From assembly GCF_024172095.1 (NCBI RefSeq), contig NZ_JAMZDX010000001.1:90001-154000 (forward strand): DNA of 64,000 nt. The letters run 5' to 3'. The notes under the pieces were generated by a model. The model saw only the letters and a list, made by a program, of their open reading frames with translations, searched no databases and had not been told where the DNA came from. A program made the translations under genes and the position numbers. Origin of the DNA: Kitasatospora cinereorecta. GTDB taxonomy: Bacteria; Actinomycetota; Actinomycetes; Streptomycetales; Streptomycetaceae. The number at the start of each line of letters is the position of its first letter. The first letter of the stretch is position 1. This document shows, piece by piece, positions 57,661-64,000 of this stretch.

Positions 57661-59298
57661 TCAGCGAGGGCGGTCCGGGGTGACGAGGTCCGGACGGCCG
57701 GCGACGACGTGGGCGATGTTGTCGAGCGACTCGCCCTCGAAGTAGGCGGAGTGGCTGGCGAAGGCGTGCCCCGGGTCGCCCGGGGCGACGTGGAAGCGGT
57801 GGGCGCCGAAGCCCGCCGACGCCGGGTCCTCGCCGAACCAGAGCTCGTGCGGACCGGTCGCGCCCACCGCGTGGACGGCCAGGCCCGGCAGTCCGCCGAC
57901 CAGCAGCCCGCCCGCGGCGCCCGCGCCGCTGGGCAGGTGTGACACCGGGTCGTACTCGGCCGCGCCGACGTGCACGTGCCCGGCGCCCACCCCCAGCCGG
58001 TCCGCCCGGTCGGCGCCGACGCCGGGACTGCCGACCAGCACCACCTCGTCCGCCAGCGGCCCGCGGGCCGCACCGGCGGCCAGCCCGACCACCAGCGAGC
58101 CGTAGCTGTGCCCGACCGCCGTGACATGGGCGGCCCCGCCCGGCCGGGCGGCCTGCAGACCGTCCAGGAACCGGCCGTACGCGGCCGCCCCGGCCCGGGC
58201 CCGGCCGTCGTCCGCGACCTGGGCCGAGCGCGGGTCCAGGCCCTCGTTGGGCGGCGCGTCGTAGCCGAGCCACACCACCGCCGCCACCGTCCGGCCGTCC
58301 GCGCAGCGCTCGCCCGCGGCGCGCAGCCGCTGCGCCCGGTCGGCGTCGCCGCGGCCGACGGCGGCCAGCTCGGTGCCGAACCCCGGGACGTACACGGCGA
58401 CATGGTCGGCCAGGTCCGGGTCGCCGAAGCTGAGCACGCCGCGTCCCCGGCCGGTGGGGTCCAGGTCGAGCAGCAGGACGTCGGCCGGTCCGGCCGCGAG
58501 CCGCTCGTGGATCGACCGCAGGCCGTCCAGGACCGGCCCGGACAGGCCGTCGGGGCGGGCCAGCAGCCGGTCCAGCACCAGCCGGTTGGCGCGGTCCCGG
58601 ACGGCGGCCGGGAGGCCGTCCAGTCGGCCGATCAACTCGGGTTGGGCATCGGCCAGTTCGCGGCGGCCGGCCGGGTCGAGACCGCGCCACCAGGCGGCCA
58701 CCCGGTCCGGCGGGGTGCCCGGGGCGGGCAGTGCGGCGGCGAGCAGGGAGCCCAGGCCGTCGGTGCGGGAGGCGAGGCGGAACGCGAGGGCGGCGGCCCG
58801 GCCGGCGGCCAGGGCGCGGCCGTCGCGCAGCGAGGCGGTGAGGCGGGAGAGCCGCTCGGCGGTGGTCCGGTCGGCGTGGTCGGCCTCGGCGAGGGCGGCC
58901 GCGCGGCGGGCGTCCTCGTCGTCGGCGCCGGCCGGTGCCGTCGGGGTGCTCGGCGCGGTCCACGGGGAGTCGGGTGCGGCGGCCGCCGGCAGGCCGGGGA
59001 GGCGGGGCGCCGGGCAGGACGCCTGGGCGAGCCGGAAGACGTCCGCTGCCTCGTGCAACACGTCGCGCAGCAGGCTGAGTTCCAGTGCGGCGGCCTCCAG
59101 CCGGCCGGTCGCCCGGCGCACCGCGGGGACGGCCAGGTCGGCGGCGGCGCCGTACCACCCGGAGGCGGTCAGGCGGTCGGCGGTGTCGCGGGCCCAGTCG
59201 GCGTGGTGCGACTCCAGCGCGTCCACCAGGCGGGCGCAGGCGTCGGCTGCGGCGGCGAGGCGGGGCGGGTCGGCGGCGAGGAGGGTGGCGTGGTCCAT
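57661..59298 (-). CDS. DUF1023 alpha/beta hydrolase with an ESX-like N-terminal helical domain
   Basis: A 545-residue protein. Residues 1-100 are helical with HADWARDTADRLTASGWYGAAAD, a pattern like WXG100/ESX proteins. An Ala-rich helical middle follows, and residues 270-520 form a DUF1023 alpha/beta hydrolase (PF06259) with the nucleophile motif GHSYGSLVVGLAAG and a late histidine region GHAFASHSAYFEGES. There is no signal peptide. Its partner gene of 100 residues starts 29 bases upstream. The pair resembles ESX/type VII export cargo of actinomycetes, but no EccC or other secretion component is nearby. The substrate is unknown. Confidence 0.8.
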   Translation of the reverse strand: MDHATLLAADPPRLAAAADACARLVDALESHHADWARDTADRLTASGWYGAAADLAVPAVRRATGRLEAAALELSLLRDVLHEAADVFRLAQASCPAPRLPGLPAAAAPDSPWTAPSTPTAPAGADDEDARRAAALAEADHADRTTAERLSRLTASLRDGRALAAGRAAALAFRLASRTDGLGSLLAAALPAPGTPPDRVAAWWRGLDPAGRRELADAQPELIGRLDGLPAAVRDRANRLVLDRLLARPDGLSGPVLDGLRSIHERLAAGPADVLLLDLDPTGRGRGVLSFGDPDLADHVAVYVPGFGTELAAVGRGDADRAQRLRAAGERCADGRTVAAVVWLGYDAPPNEGLDPRSAQVADDGRARAGAAAYGRFLDGLQAARPGGAAHVTAVGHSYGSLVVGLAAGAARGPLADEVVLVGSPGVGADRADRLGVGAGHVHVGAAEYDPVSHLPSGAGAAGGLLVGGLPGLAVHAVGATGPHELWFGEDPASAGFGAHRFHVAPGDPGHAFASHSAYFEGESLDNIAHVVAGRPDLVTPDRPR

Positions 59299-59326
59299 GG
59301 GTCCGAGGTCGGGGGCGGGGGTGGGC

Positions 59327-59629
59327 TCAGGACGGGGGGAGGAGGGCGCGGTGGGCCTGTGCGTCGGCGGCGGTGTAGTTGGCGGCGGTGCGCTCCAGGT
59401 CGGCGCCGATGGTGGCCAGTTCGTCGGTGAGCGCGACCAGGACCAGCCGCCACGCCTCGGTGCAGTCGTGCAGGGCGCTTGCGGTGCGCCAGCCCGGCAG
59501 GGCGGCGACGGCGGCGTCCAGCGGGGCGACCGCGGCGGTCACGTCGAGGCGCAGCAGTTCGGCGGTGGACCGTCCGGACCGCCCGGCGGCGGCCAGCTCG
59601 ACGGGGTGGACGCGGAATCCGGTGGTCAC
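59327..59629 (-). CDS. Small helical ESX/WXG100-like protein
   Basis: A 100-residue, all-helical protein: GFRVHPVELAAAGRSG, then TAELLRLDVTAAVAPLDAAV, a central PGWRTASALHDCTEAWRLVL and TDELATIGADLERTAANYTA. The length, two-helix layout, W in the middle and the Tyr-Thr-Ala-Ala-Asp end (YxxxD/E-like) are those of WXG100-type export partners. GTG 59629 is the likely start. It is cotranscribed with the DUF1023 hydrolase and would form a helical pair with its N-terminal domain. Confidence 0.72.
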   Translation of the reverse strand: MTTGFRVHPVELAAAGRSGRSTAELLRLDVTAAVAPLDAAVAALPGWRTASALHDCTEAWRLVLVALTDELATIGADLERTAANYTAADAQAHRALLPPS

Positions 59630-59786
59630 GGGTCGGCTCTCCGAGGGGTGCGCGGGGCGGGCGGATCCGCCCGGTATCGTAACGCGCCGGATCGGTTCGA
59701 GCACTCGGAGTAGTCCCGACGACCTGTCAAGAGGCAAATGGGAGTCGAGGCTGACAGAGCCCCAATTCGCACGCTAGTTTCTTGGC

Positions 59787-60875
59787 ATGTCTCGCGGACG
59801 CCACCGTCATTCCTCCGTCCTGGGCCGGTATCTGCCACCGGTCGCCACCGGTGTGCTGGTCGTCGCGGCGGTGGCCGCGCTGGTCGCCACTCCTGATCCC
59901 CTCGTGGCCCGCTCGGTCGGTGTCGCGGCCGTCGTCGCCGCCGTCGGCCTGGGCCTGCTGCTGAAGCAGCGGGACAAGGCGGCCCGGACGTCCGCGCAGC
60001 TGGCGATGGTGCGCCGGCTGCGCGCCGAGGAGCGGTTCGAGGAACAGCTCGCCGAGGCGGAGTACGCGGCCGAGGTCGCCGAGGAGCGGGCGACCCGCTT
60101 CGGACGGCGGCTGACCGCGGAGAAGTCGCGGCTGGCGAAGGCCGAGACCGAGATCGCCCGACTGCTGCGCGAGCGCGCGGTGATGGTCGCCGACCAGGCG
60201 CTGAAGGAGGCGGAGGCCGCCCGGCGGGCGCTGGAGGCGTCCCGTCCCAAGCACCCGGCCAGCCCGGCGGCGTACGTCCGTGCCGCGGCCGCGCTGCGGC
60301 ACCTGGAGCGCCGGGCGGCGGCCGCCGAGGCCCGGCGGGAGACCGACGAGCGGGCCCAGCTGGAGCTGCGGCCGAAGATGCCGCAGCCGGTGCCGAAGCC
60401 GGACCGGTCGGCCACCCTGCAGCCGGTGGTCTCCACCCTGCCCAAGCCGCAGCCGCTGGGGCTGATGCCCACTCAGCAGGCCGAGCCGGCGCCGCAGACC
60501 CGGTCCGCGCGGACGCCTGCGGCGATCGCCCCGGCACCGGCCGAGGGCTCGATGGTTCCGGCGGTGCGGCCGCGGACGCCGCGGGCCGGCACGTTCAGCT
60601 TCTTCGGCGGCCGCCCGGGCGCCGGACGGGCGCTGAAGGCGGGCGCCCCGGCCCCGTCGGTCGGCGACCTGGCCGACGTGGTGGGCGACGAGGCGGTGGC
60701 CGCTAGCGAGCGCTACGCGGCGCCGGACACCCGCCCGCTGGAGGTGCGGCCGAGCGAGCAGGAGCCCACCCACCAGCGGCCCGAGCCGCAGGCCGCCCCG
60801 GAGGTGGTCGACCTGACCGCGCACGACGAGACCGAACTGCTGGAGCTTCCCGAGCTCCGGGCGGGCCGTTCCTGA
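59787..60875 (+). CDS. Membrane-anchored coiled-coil protein of unknown function
   Basis: A 362-residue protein. Two membrane helices (about 17-35 and 42-60) are followed by a charged coiled coil (about 62-150, for example ERFEEQLAEAEYAAEVAEER and EKSRLAKAETEIARLLRER), a helical region (160-195) and a long Pro/Ala-rich disordered part. The C-terminus is acidic (EVVDLTAHDETELLELPEL). No family is recognised; similar proteins occur in streptomycetes. It may be a scaffold linking the membrane to a cytoplasmic partner. Genes around it are unrelated. Confidence 0.7.
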   Translation: MSRGRHRHSSVLGRYLPPVATGVLVVAAVAALVATPDPLVARSVGVAAVVAAVGLGLLLKQRDKAARTSAQLAMVRRLRAEERFEEQLAEAEYAAEVAEERATRFGRRLTAEKSRLAKAETEIARLLRERAVMVADQALKEAEAARRALEASRPKHPASPAAYVRAAAALRHLERRAAAAEARRETDERAQLELRPKMPQPVPKPDRSATLQPVVSTLPKPQPLGLMPTQQAEPAPQTRSARTPAAIAPAPAEGSMVPAVRPRTPRAGTFSFFGGRPGAGRALKAGAPAPSVGDLADVVGDEAVAASERYAAPDTRPLEVRPSEQEPTHQRPEPQAAPEVVDLTAHDETELLELPELRAGRS

Positions 60876-60892
60876 CGGACCCCCACGACACC

Positions 60893-60928
60893 GATGCCCC
60901 GGCCCCCCGCGAGGGGGACCGGGGCATC
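60893..60928. terminator. Terminator between the coiled-coil gene and terD
   Basis: Arms GATGCCCCGGCCCCC and GGGGGACCGGGGCATC at 60893-60928 form a stem of about 15 bp with one mismatch and a small loop. It lies between convergent genes. Confidence 0.85.
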
Positions 60929-60944
60929 ACCCGTTGGGGCGGAC

Positions 60945-61520
60945 TCAGACGTTGACGCCGAAGTCCTGCGCGATGCCGACCAGGCCGGAGGCGTAACCCT
61001 GGCCGATGGCACGGAACTTCCACTCGGCGCCGTTGCGGTACAGCTCGCCGAAGATCATGGCGGTCTCGGTCGCCGCGTCCTCGGAGAGGTCGTAGCGGGC
61101 GATCTCGGCGCCGCCGGCCGCGTTCAGCACGCGGATGTACGCGTTGCGGACCTGGCCGAAGCTCTGGCCGCGGGAGACCGCGTCGTAGATCGACACCGGG
61201 AAGGTGATCCGGGTGACGTCGGCGGGCAGGCCGGCCAGGTTGACGTTGATCTGCTCGTCGTCGCCCGCGCCCTCGCCGGTGCGGTTGTCGCCGGTGTGGA
61301 CGACGGTGCTGTCCGGGGTGCTGGTGTTGTTGAAGAAGACGAAGTGACGGTCGGAGTACACCTTGCCGTCGTTGTTGAGGACGATCGCGCTGGCGTCGAG
61401 GTCGAACTCGGCGCCGGTGGTGGTCCGGACGTCCCAGCCGAGGCCGACGGTGACCGCGGTCAGGCCCGGGGCCTCCTTGGTCAGCGAAACGTTGCCACCC
61501 TTGGAGAGGCTCACTGGCAT
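60945..61520 (-). CDS. terD: TerD-family tellurium resistance/stress protein
   Basis: A 191-residue TerD-domain protein (PF02342), exactly the usual length. It begins with [19 protein letters not shown] and has the calcium-binding aspartates in [17 protein letters not shown] and [22 protein letters not shown], the two acidic loops of the family. TerD proteins bind calcium and affect stress tolerance and differentiation in streptomycetes. GAAGGGA lies eight bases before ATG 61520. It is monocistronic. Confidence 0.94.
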   Translation of the reverse strand: MPVSLSKGGNVSLTKEAPGLTAVTVGLGWDVRTTTGAEFDLDASAIVLNNDGKVYSDRHFVFFNNTSTPDSTVVHTGDNRTGEGAGDDEQINVNLAGLPADVTRITFPVSIYDAVSRGQSFGQVRNAYIRVLNAAGGAEIARYDLSEDAATETAMIFGELYRNGAEWKFRAIGQGYASGLVGIAQDFGVNV

Positions 61521-61640
61521 GGTGTGTGGTGTCCCTTCGGTCGCTACTGCCGGGAAGAACGCGGGCCGGCGGGTCCATGGTTCCACCGCGACGGTGGGTT
61601 CCGTCACGAACCGTCGGTGTTCGGTGCGCCGCGGATGGTC

Positions 61641-62138
61641 TCAGATCCGGGGGAAGCGCGCCTGGACGGTCCAGATCGCCGGATTGTCGCCGAGCCCCTC
61701 GTGCAGGTCGGTGAGGTCCGCGAGGACGTCCTGGAGGAAGTCCCGGGCCTCCCGGCGCAGCTCCGCGTGGCGCACCACCAGCGGCTCGTCCCGCTCCCGC
61801 CACGTCCCGCTGATCTCCACCCAGCCGAAGCGGCGGGCGAACCGCAGCAGCTCCGTGTTCTGGGTGAAGTCCAGGTCGGCGGTCTGCACGGTCGACGCCC
61901 GGCTGCCCTGCGGGTGCTCGTCGAGCCGCTCGACGATGTCGCACAGCGCCCACGCGAAGTCCAGCACCGGCACCCATCCCCAGGCTGTGGACAACTCGCC
62001 CTCGCCGGAGTCCAGGAACACATCGCCGCAGAACAGGTCGTGGCGCAGGCTGCGGACCGGCGCGGAGCGGTAGTCCGTCTGCGGCGGGTCGGGGAAACGG
62101 TTGGAGAGGGAGTAGCCGAGCTCGATCACACCGGACAT
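61641..62138 (-). CDS. Hypothetical protein (streptomycete-type DUF)
   Basis: A 165-residue soluble protein with no recognised family. It begins SGVIELGYSLSNRFPDPPQT and contains a Trp-rich core (WGWVPVLDFAWALCDIVERL), then TQNTELLRFARRFGWVEISG, followed by a long helix RREARDFLQDVLADLTDLHE. Codon use is typical of the host. It lies in the same direction as terD, 120 bases upstream of it. A structural or immunity-like role cannot be judged from sequence. Confidence 0.72.
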   Translation of the reverse strand: MSGVIELGYSLSNRFPDPPQTDYRSAPVRSLRHDLFCGDVFLDSGEGELSTAWGWVPVLDFAWALCDIVERLDEHPQGSRASTVQTADLDFTQNTELLRFARRFGWVEISGTWRERDEPLVVRHAELRREARDFLQDVLADLTDLHEGLGDNPAIWTVQARFPRI

Positions 62139-62222
62139 TGTCCCGGGTGGCGGGGGAAGCCGTGCGCCGGAAGTGCGATTAACCGCGTGACGGGGAGGTC
62201 GGGCGGGCGGGATGATGGGCGC

Positions 62223-62654
62223 ATGCCTGAGCCCATTCGCGTCCGCGGGTCTGTCGTCGTCCCCGACGCCGAGCTCGTCTGGCGCTTCTCCCGTTCCTCC
62301 GGCCCCGGTGGCCAGCACGTCAACACCTCCGACACCCAGGTCGAGCTGCGGTACGACCTGGCCGCGTCCGAGGCACTGCCGCCGGTCTGGAAGGCGCGCG
62401 CCCTCGAACGGCTCGCCGGGCGACTGGTCGACGGCCGCGTCCTGGTCGTCCGCGCCTCCGAGCACCGCTCGCAGTGGCGCAACCGCGAGGTCGCCGCGGC
62501 GCGGCTCGCCTCGCTGCTCGGCGAGGCCACCGCCCCGCCGCCGAAGGCCCGGCGGGCCACCAAGCCGACCCGGGGCATGATCGAACGCCGCCTGGAGAAC
62601 AAGCGGCACCGCGCGAGCCTCAAGGAAGGCCGCGGCCGCATCCGCCCGGAGTGA
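62223..62654 (+). CDS. arfB: Alternative ribosome-rescue factor / peptidyl-tRNA hydrolase ArfB
   Basis: A 143-residue class I release factor-like protein. The GGQ loop is SGPGGQHVN (about 27-35), with the following T-S-D-T-Q-V-E-L strand. The C-terminal tail is basic (KARRATKPTRGMIERR, ENKRHRASLKEGRG), which enters the mRNA channel in ArfB. It rescues stalled ribosomes by hydrolysing peptidyl-tRNA. ATG 62223 fixes the conserved start. An imperfect copy of the palindromic repeat follows its stop. Confidence 0.94.
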   Translation: MPEPIRVRGSVVVPDAELVWRFSRSSGPGGQHVNTSDTQVELRYDLAASEALPPVWKARALERLAGRLVDGRVLVVRASEHRSQWRNREVAAARLASLLGEATAPPPKARRATKPTRGMIERRLENKRHRASLKEGRGRIRPE

Positions 62655-62660
62655 CTCTTC

Positions 62661-62770
62661 AGGGGCTCGGGGAACTGCGAGGCCGACCACGGGTGGGGCG
62701 AGCCGGACCGACGGACGTACGGAAGCCTTCGGGCCCGTCCCTTCCGCCGCGCGCAGTTCCTCGCGCCCCT
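62661..62770. repeat. Palindromic intergenic repeat (copy 2, degenerate)
   Basis: Left arm AGGGGCTCGGGGAACTGCGA at 62661-62680 and right arm GCGCAGTTCCTCGCGCCCCT at 62751-62770 are imperfect complements (about 17 of 20). The arms match copy 1 at 54368-54440 but the loop is 70 bases long here. It lies between convergent genes. Confidence 0.75.
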
Positions 62771-62781
62771 GTGGCGTCCCC

Positions 62782-63318
62782 TCAGCCCAGTTGGCGGTAG
62801 GCGGAGCGGAAGTAGAGCAGGGGGCGTCCGGAGGGGTCGGGGACGGTGGCTTCGAGGACGCGGCCGAGGACGAGGGTGTGGTCGCCGGCGGGGATGCGCT
62901 GTTCGGTGCGGCACTCGACGGTGGCGAGGGCGCCGTCGACGAGCGGGGCGCCGGAGTGGGGGCCGCGGTGGTGCGGGGTGTCGGCGAACAGCAGGCGGTC
63001 GCTGAGGCGCCCCTTCATGGCGAACCGGGAGGCGAGCGTCCGCTGCTGTTCGGCGAGCAGGGAGACGGCCCAGGTGTCGGTGCGGGCGAGCAGCTCGTCC
63101 ATCCGGGAGTCCTCACGGACGGAGATCAGCACCAGCGGCGGCTCCAGCGAGACCGACAGGAACGAGGTCGCGGTCATCCCGACGTCCTCGCCGTCCTCGG
63201 GGTCGTGGGCGGTCACCAGCGTCACCCCGGAGGCGAGCTGGGAGAGCGCGGCCCGGAACTCGTCGGGGCTCGCGGTGGGCGCGGCGGAGGGCTGTGGGGA
63301 GCTGTACACGTACCGCAC
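62782..63318 (-). CDS. Flavin reductase-like FMN-binding protein
   Basis: A 178-residue protein of the flavin reductase-like domain family (PF01613), split-barrel fold. Motifs are FRAALSQLASGVTLVTAHD, VGMTATSFLSVSLEPPLVLI (the FMN-binding segment), AVSLLAEQQRTLASRFA and GDHTLVLGRVLEA with the conserved G-D-H. It may supply reduced flavin to a monooxygenase; none is adjacent. The likely start is GTG 63318. It is divergent from the cdgB-like gene. Confidence 0.88.
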   Translation of the reverse strand: MRYVYSSPQPSAAPTASPDEFRAALSQLASGVTLVTAHDPEDGEDVGMTATSFLSVSLEPPLVLISVREDSRMDELLARTDTWAVSLLAEQQRTLASRFAMKGRLSDRLLFADTPHHRGPHSGAPLVDGALATVECRTEQRIPAGDHTLVLGRVLEATVPDPSGRPLLYFRSAYRQLG

Positions 63319-63664
63319 GGTAGTACCCGTGTCCGGTCACCGGTATCGGGCCCTGGTCGTAGGACCGGCTCGGCCGGTGGGCTGAGCCGGGCACGCGTCC
63401 GTGCGAGCTGACTCACTCTCAGGAGTGAGCGGGGCTTGAGAAGGTCGCTGGTCGGACCGACGTGAAGGTGGTCCGCTGTCAGGGATTGCCCTGGTTTCGG
63501 TAGGTTCTCCGGGATTGACTGGCGTGCACATTGTGTGATTTGAGTCACAGTGGCAGGCTATTGCTGACCGAGCGTGCCTATCGCAGTGCTCCCTGTGATT
63601 CAGTTCTTCTGGCAATCGGACGATAACCATCAAGACCTATCCGAAGCAGCCGGGGAGCCCCCGC
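63319..63664. other. 346-base regulatory region before the cdgB-like gene
   Basis: The region holds promoters of two divergent genes. It contains the Crp-type site at 63534-63549 and, overlapping its right half, CACAGTGGCA (63546-63555), partly similar to the BldD box core. No coding frame is convincing here. Confidence 0.6.
63534..63549. promoter_or_regulatory. Crp-type binding site before the cdgB-like gene
   Basis: TGTGA-TTTGAG-TCACA is a perfect CRP-consensus palindrome and also fits the streptomycete Crp pattern GTG-N6-G-N-CAC. It lies 116-131 bases before ATG 63665, a suitable place for regulation of the diguanylate cyclase gene. Binding is inferred. Confidence 0.65.
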
Positions 63665-64000
63665 ATGGAAGCCGAGTCGGAGCCCTACGTCCGCCTCGCG
63701 ACCCTCCGCACCTTGCACCGGGTCGTGGCGGACCTCAACGCTGCCCGGAGCCTGGCCGGCACCCTTCAGGCCGTGGTGGAAGGCGCCGTGCACGGGCTCG
63801 GGTTCGACGCGGCGGCGGTGAGTCTGGTCCGGCCGGACGGCGACCTGGTGATCGCGGCGGTCTGGGAGATCGAGGAGAGCGCCTTCGGCGGCCCGGCCGT
63901 CCTGCTCGGCCAGGTGGGCTCGCGCGAGTCGTGGGAGCGGATGCTGGGCGTCGCCGACCACTGGGGCACGCTGCGCTTCCTGCCGTTCGACCGGGGTTGG
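63665..64000 (+). CDS. cdgB: CdgB-like diguanylate cyclase, N-terminal part (truncated by window end)
   Basis: The first 112 residues of a longer protein; the frame is open at the window end. The sequence begins MEAESEPYVRLATLRTLHRV and continues with a GAF-like sensor domain (ARSLAGTLQAVVEGAV, AVSLVRPDGDLVIAAVW, GQVGSRESWERMLGVA). This matches my memory of CdgB of S. coelicolor (GAF-PAS-GGDEF), a c-di-GMP synthase controlled by BldD. The catalytic GGDEF is not in the window, so the assignment rests on the N-terminus. GGGGAG precedes the ATG. Confidence 0.75.
   Translation, partial: MEAESEPYVRLATLRTLHRVVADLNAARSLAGTLQAVVEGAVHGLGFDAAAVSLVRPDGDLVIAAVWEIEESAFGGPAVLLGQVGSRESWERMLGVADHWGTLRFLPFDRGW

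Overview
The window is chromosomal DNA from a high-GC actinomycete of the family Streptomycetaceae (Streptomyces or Kitasatospora). The grounds are the extreme GC bias at third codon positions, mycothiol synthesis, a Streptomyces-type 23S/5S pair, GlnR, Nur, a PHO box of the GTTCAC type in front of pstS, an RsiG-like protein with the c-di-GMP motif, a class E sortase substrate (LAxTG), and the start of a CdgB-like protein. No transposase, integrase, tRNA gene or CRISPR array was found. The genus call is inference; only the family is well supported.

Layout. 1-3456: end of an rRNA operon (ITS, 23S, 5S, terminator). 3.5-8.8 kb: mshD, then a polyphosphate module (ppk, CHAD protein, Nudix hydrolase). 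8.8-14.9 kb: phosphate uptake, with a PHO box, pstS-pstC-pstA-pstB, and the opposing pair of a low-affinity Pit transporter and a DUF47/PhoU-like protein. 15-19 kb: CsoR, small proteins, a LppX/LprG-like lipoprotein, a PAP2 phosphatase and a secreted transglycosylase-NlpC/P60 hydrolase. 19.3-24.8 kb: five tightly packed genes that look like a reduced, chromosomal type IV secretion-like machine (pilin-like, VirB8-like, VirB6-like, PrgI/VirB4 N-terminus-like and VirB4 ATPase), divergent from the VirB1-like hydrolase. This is the most interesting system in the window; it resembles what I remember as the cmd cluster of S. coelicolor.

25-32.3 kb: secreted 5'-nucleotidase, an HtrA-like protease/response regulator/histidine kinase operon resembling mycobacterial PepD-MprAB, a LacI regulator and GlnR. 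32.8-38.7 kb: MoaD/ThiS-like protein, DUF2993 protein, a leaderless cysteine-rich leader peptide followed by a thiosulfate sulfurtransferase and DUF1416, then DUF3099, DsrE-like, a 35-residue membrane peptide, nitrobindin-like protein, Nur and YgfZ. 38.7-42.6 kb: Dtd, RsiG, asparaginase, dodecin and a repeat-rich LAHTG wall protein. 42.6-57.6 kb: pyrophosphatase, PBP4-type carboxypeptidase, DUF2342 metalloprotease, tilS-hpt-ftsH, folE, a membrane esterase, a MprF-like protein, and folP-(NTF2)-folB-folK-DUF3180. 57.6-64 kb: a DUF1023 hydrolase with an ESX-like partner, a coiled-coil protein, TerD, an unknown protein, ArfB, a flavin reductase, and the truncated start of a CdgB-like diguanylate cyclase with a perfect Crp-type site upstream.

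Themes: phosphate storage and uptake are linked physically (ppk, CHAD, pst, pit, 5'-nucleotidase). Envelope remodelling recurs (NlpC/P60, DacB, PAP2, LAHTG protein, MprF-like, T4SS-like cluster). Folate synthesis forms one block. c-di-GMP appears twice, as a probable effector protein (RsiG) and a probable synthase (CdgB). Many genes have a TANNNT hexamer 6-8 nt before the start codon and no clear ribosome-binding site, suggesting leaderless mRNAs.
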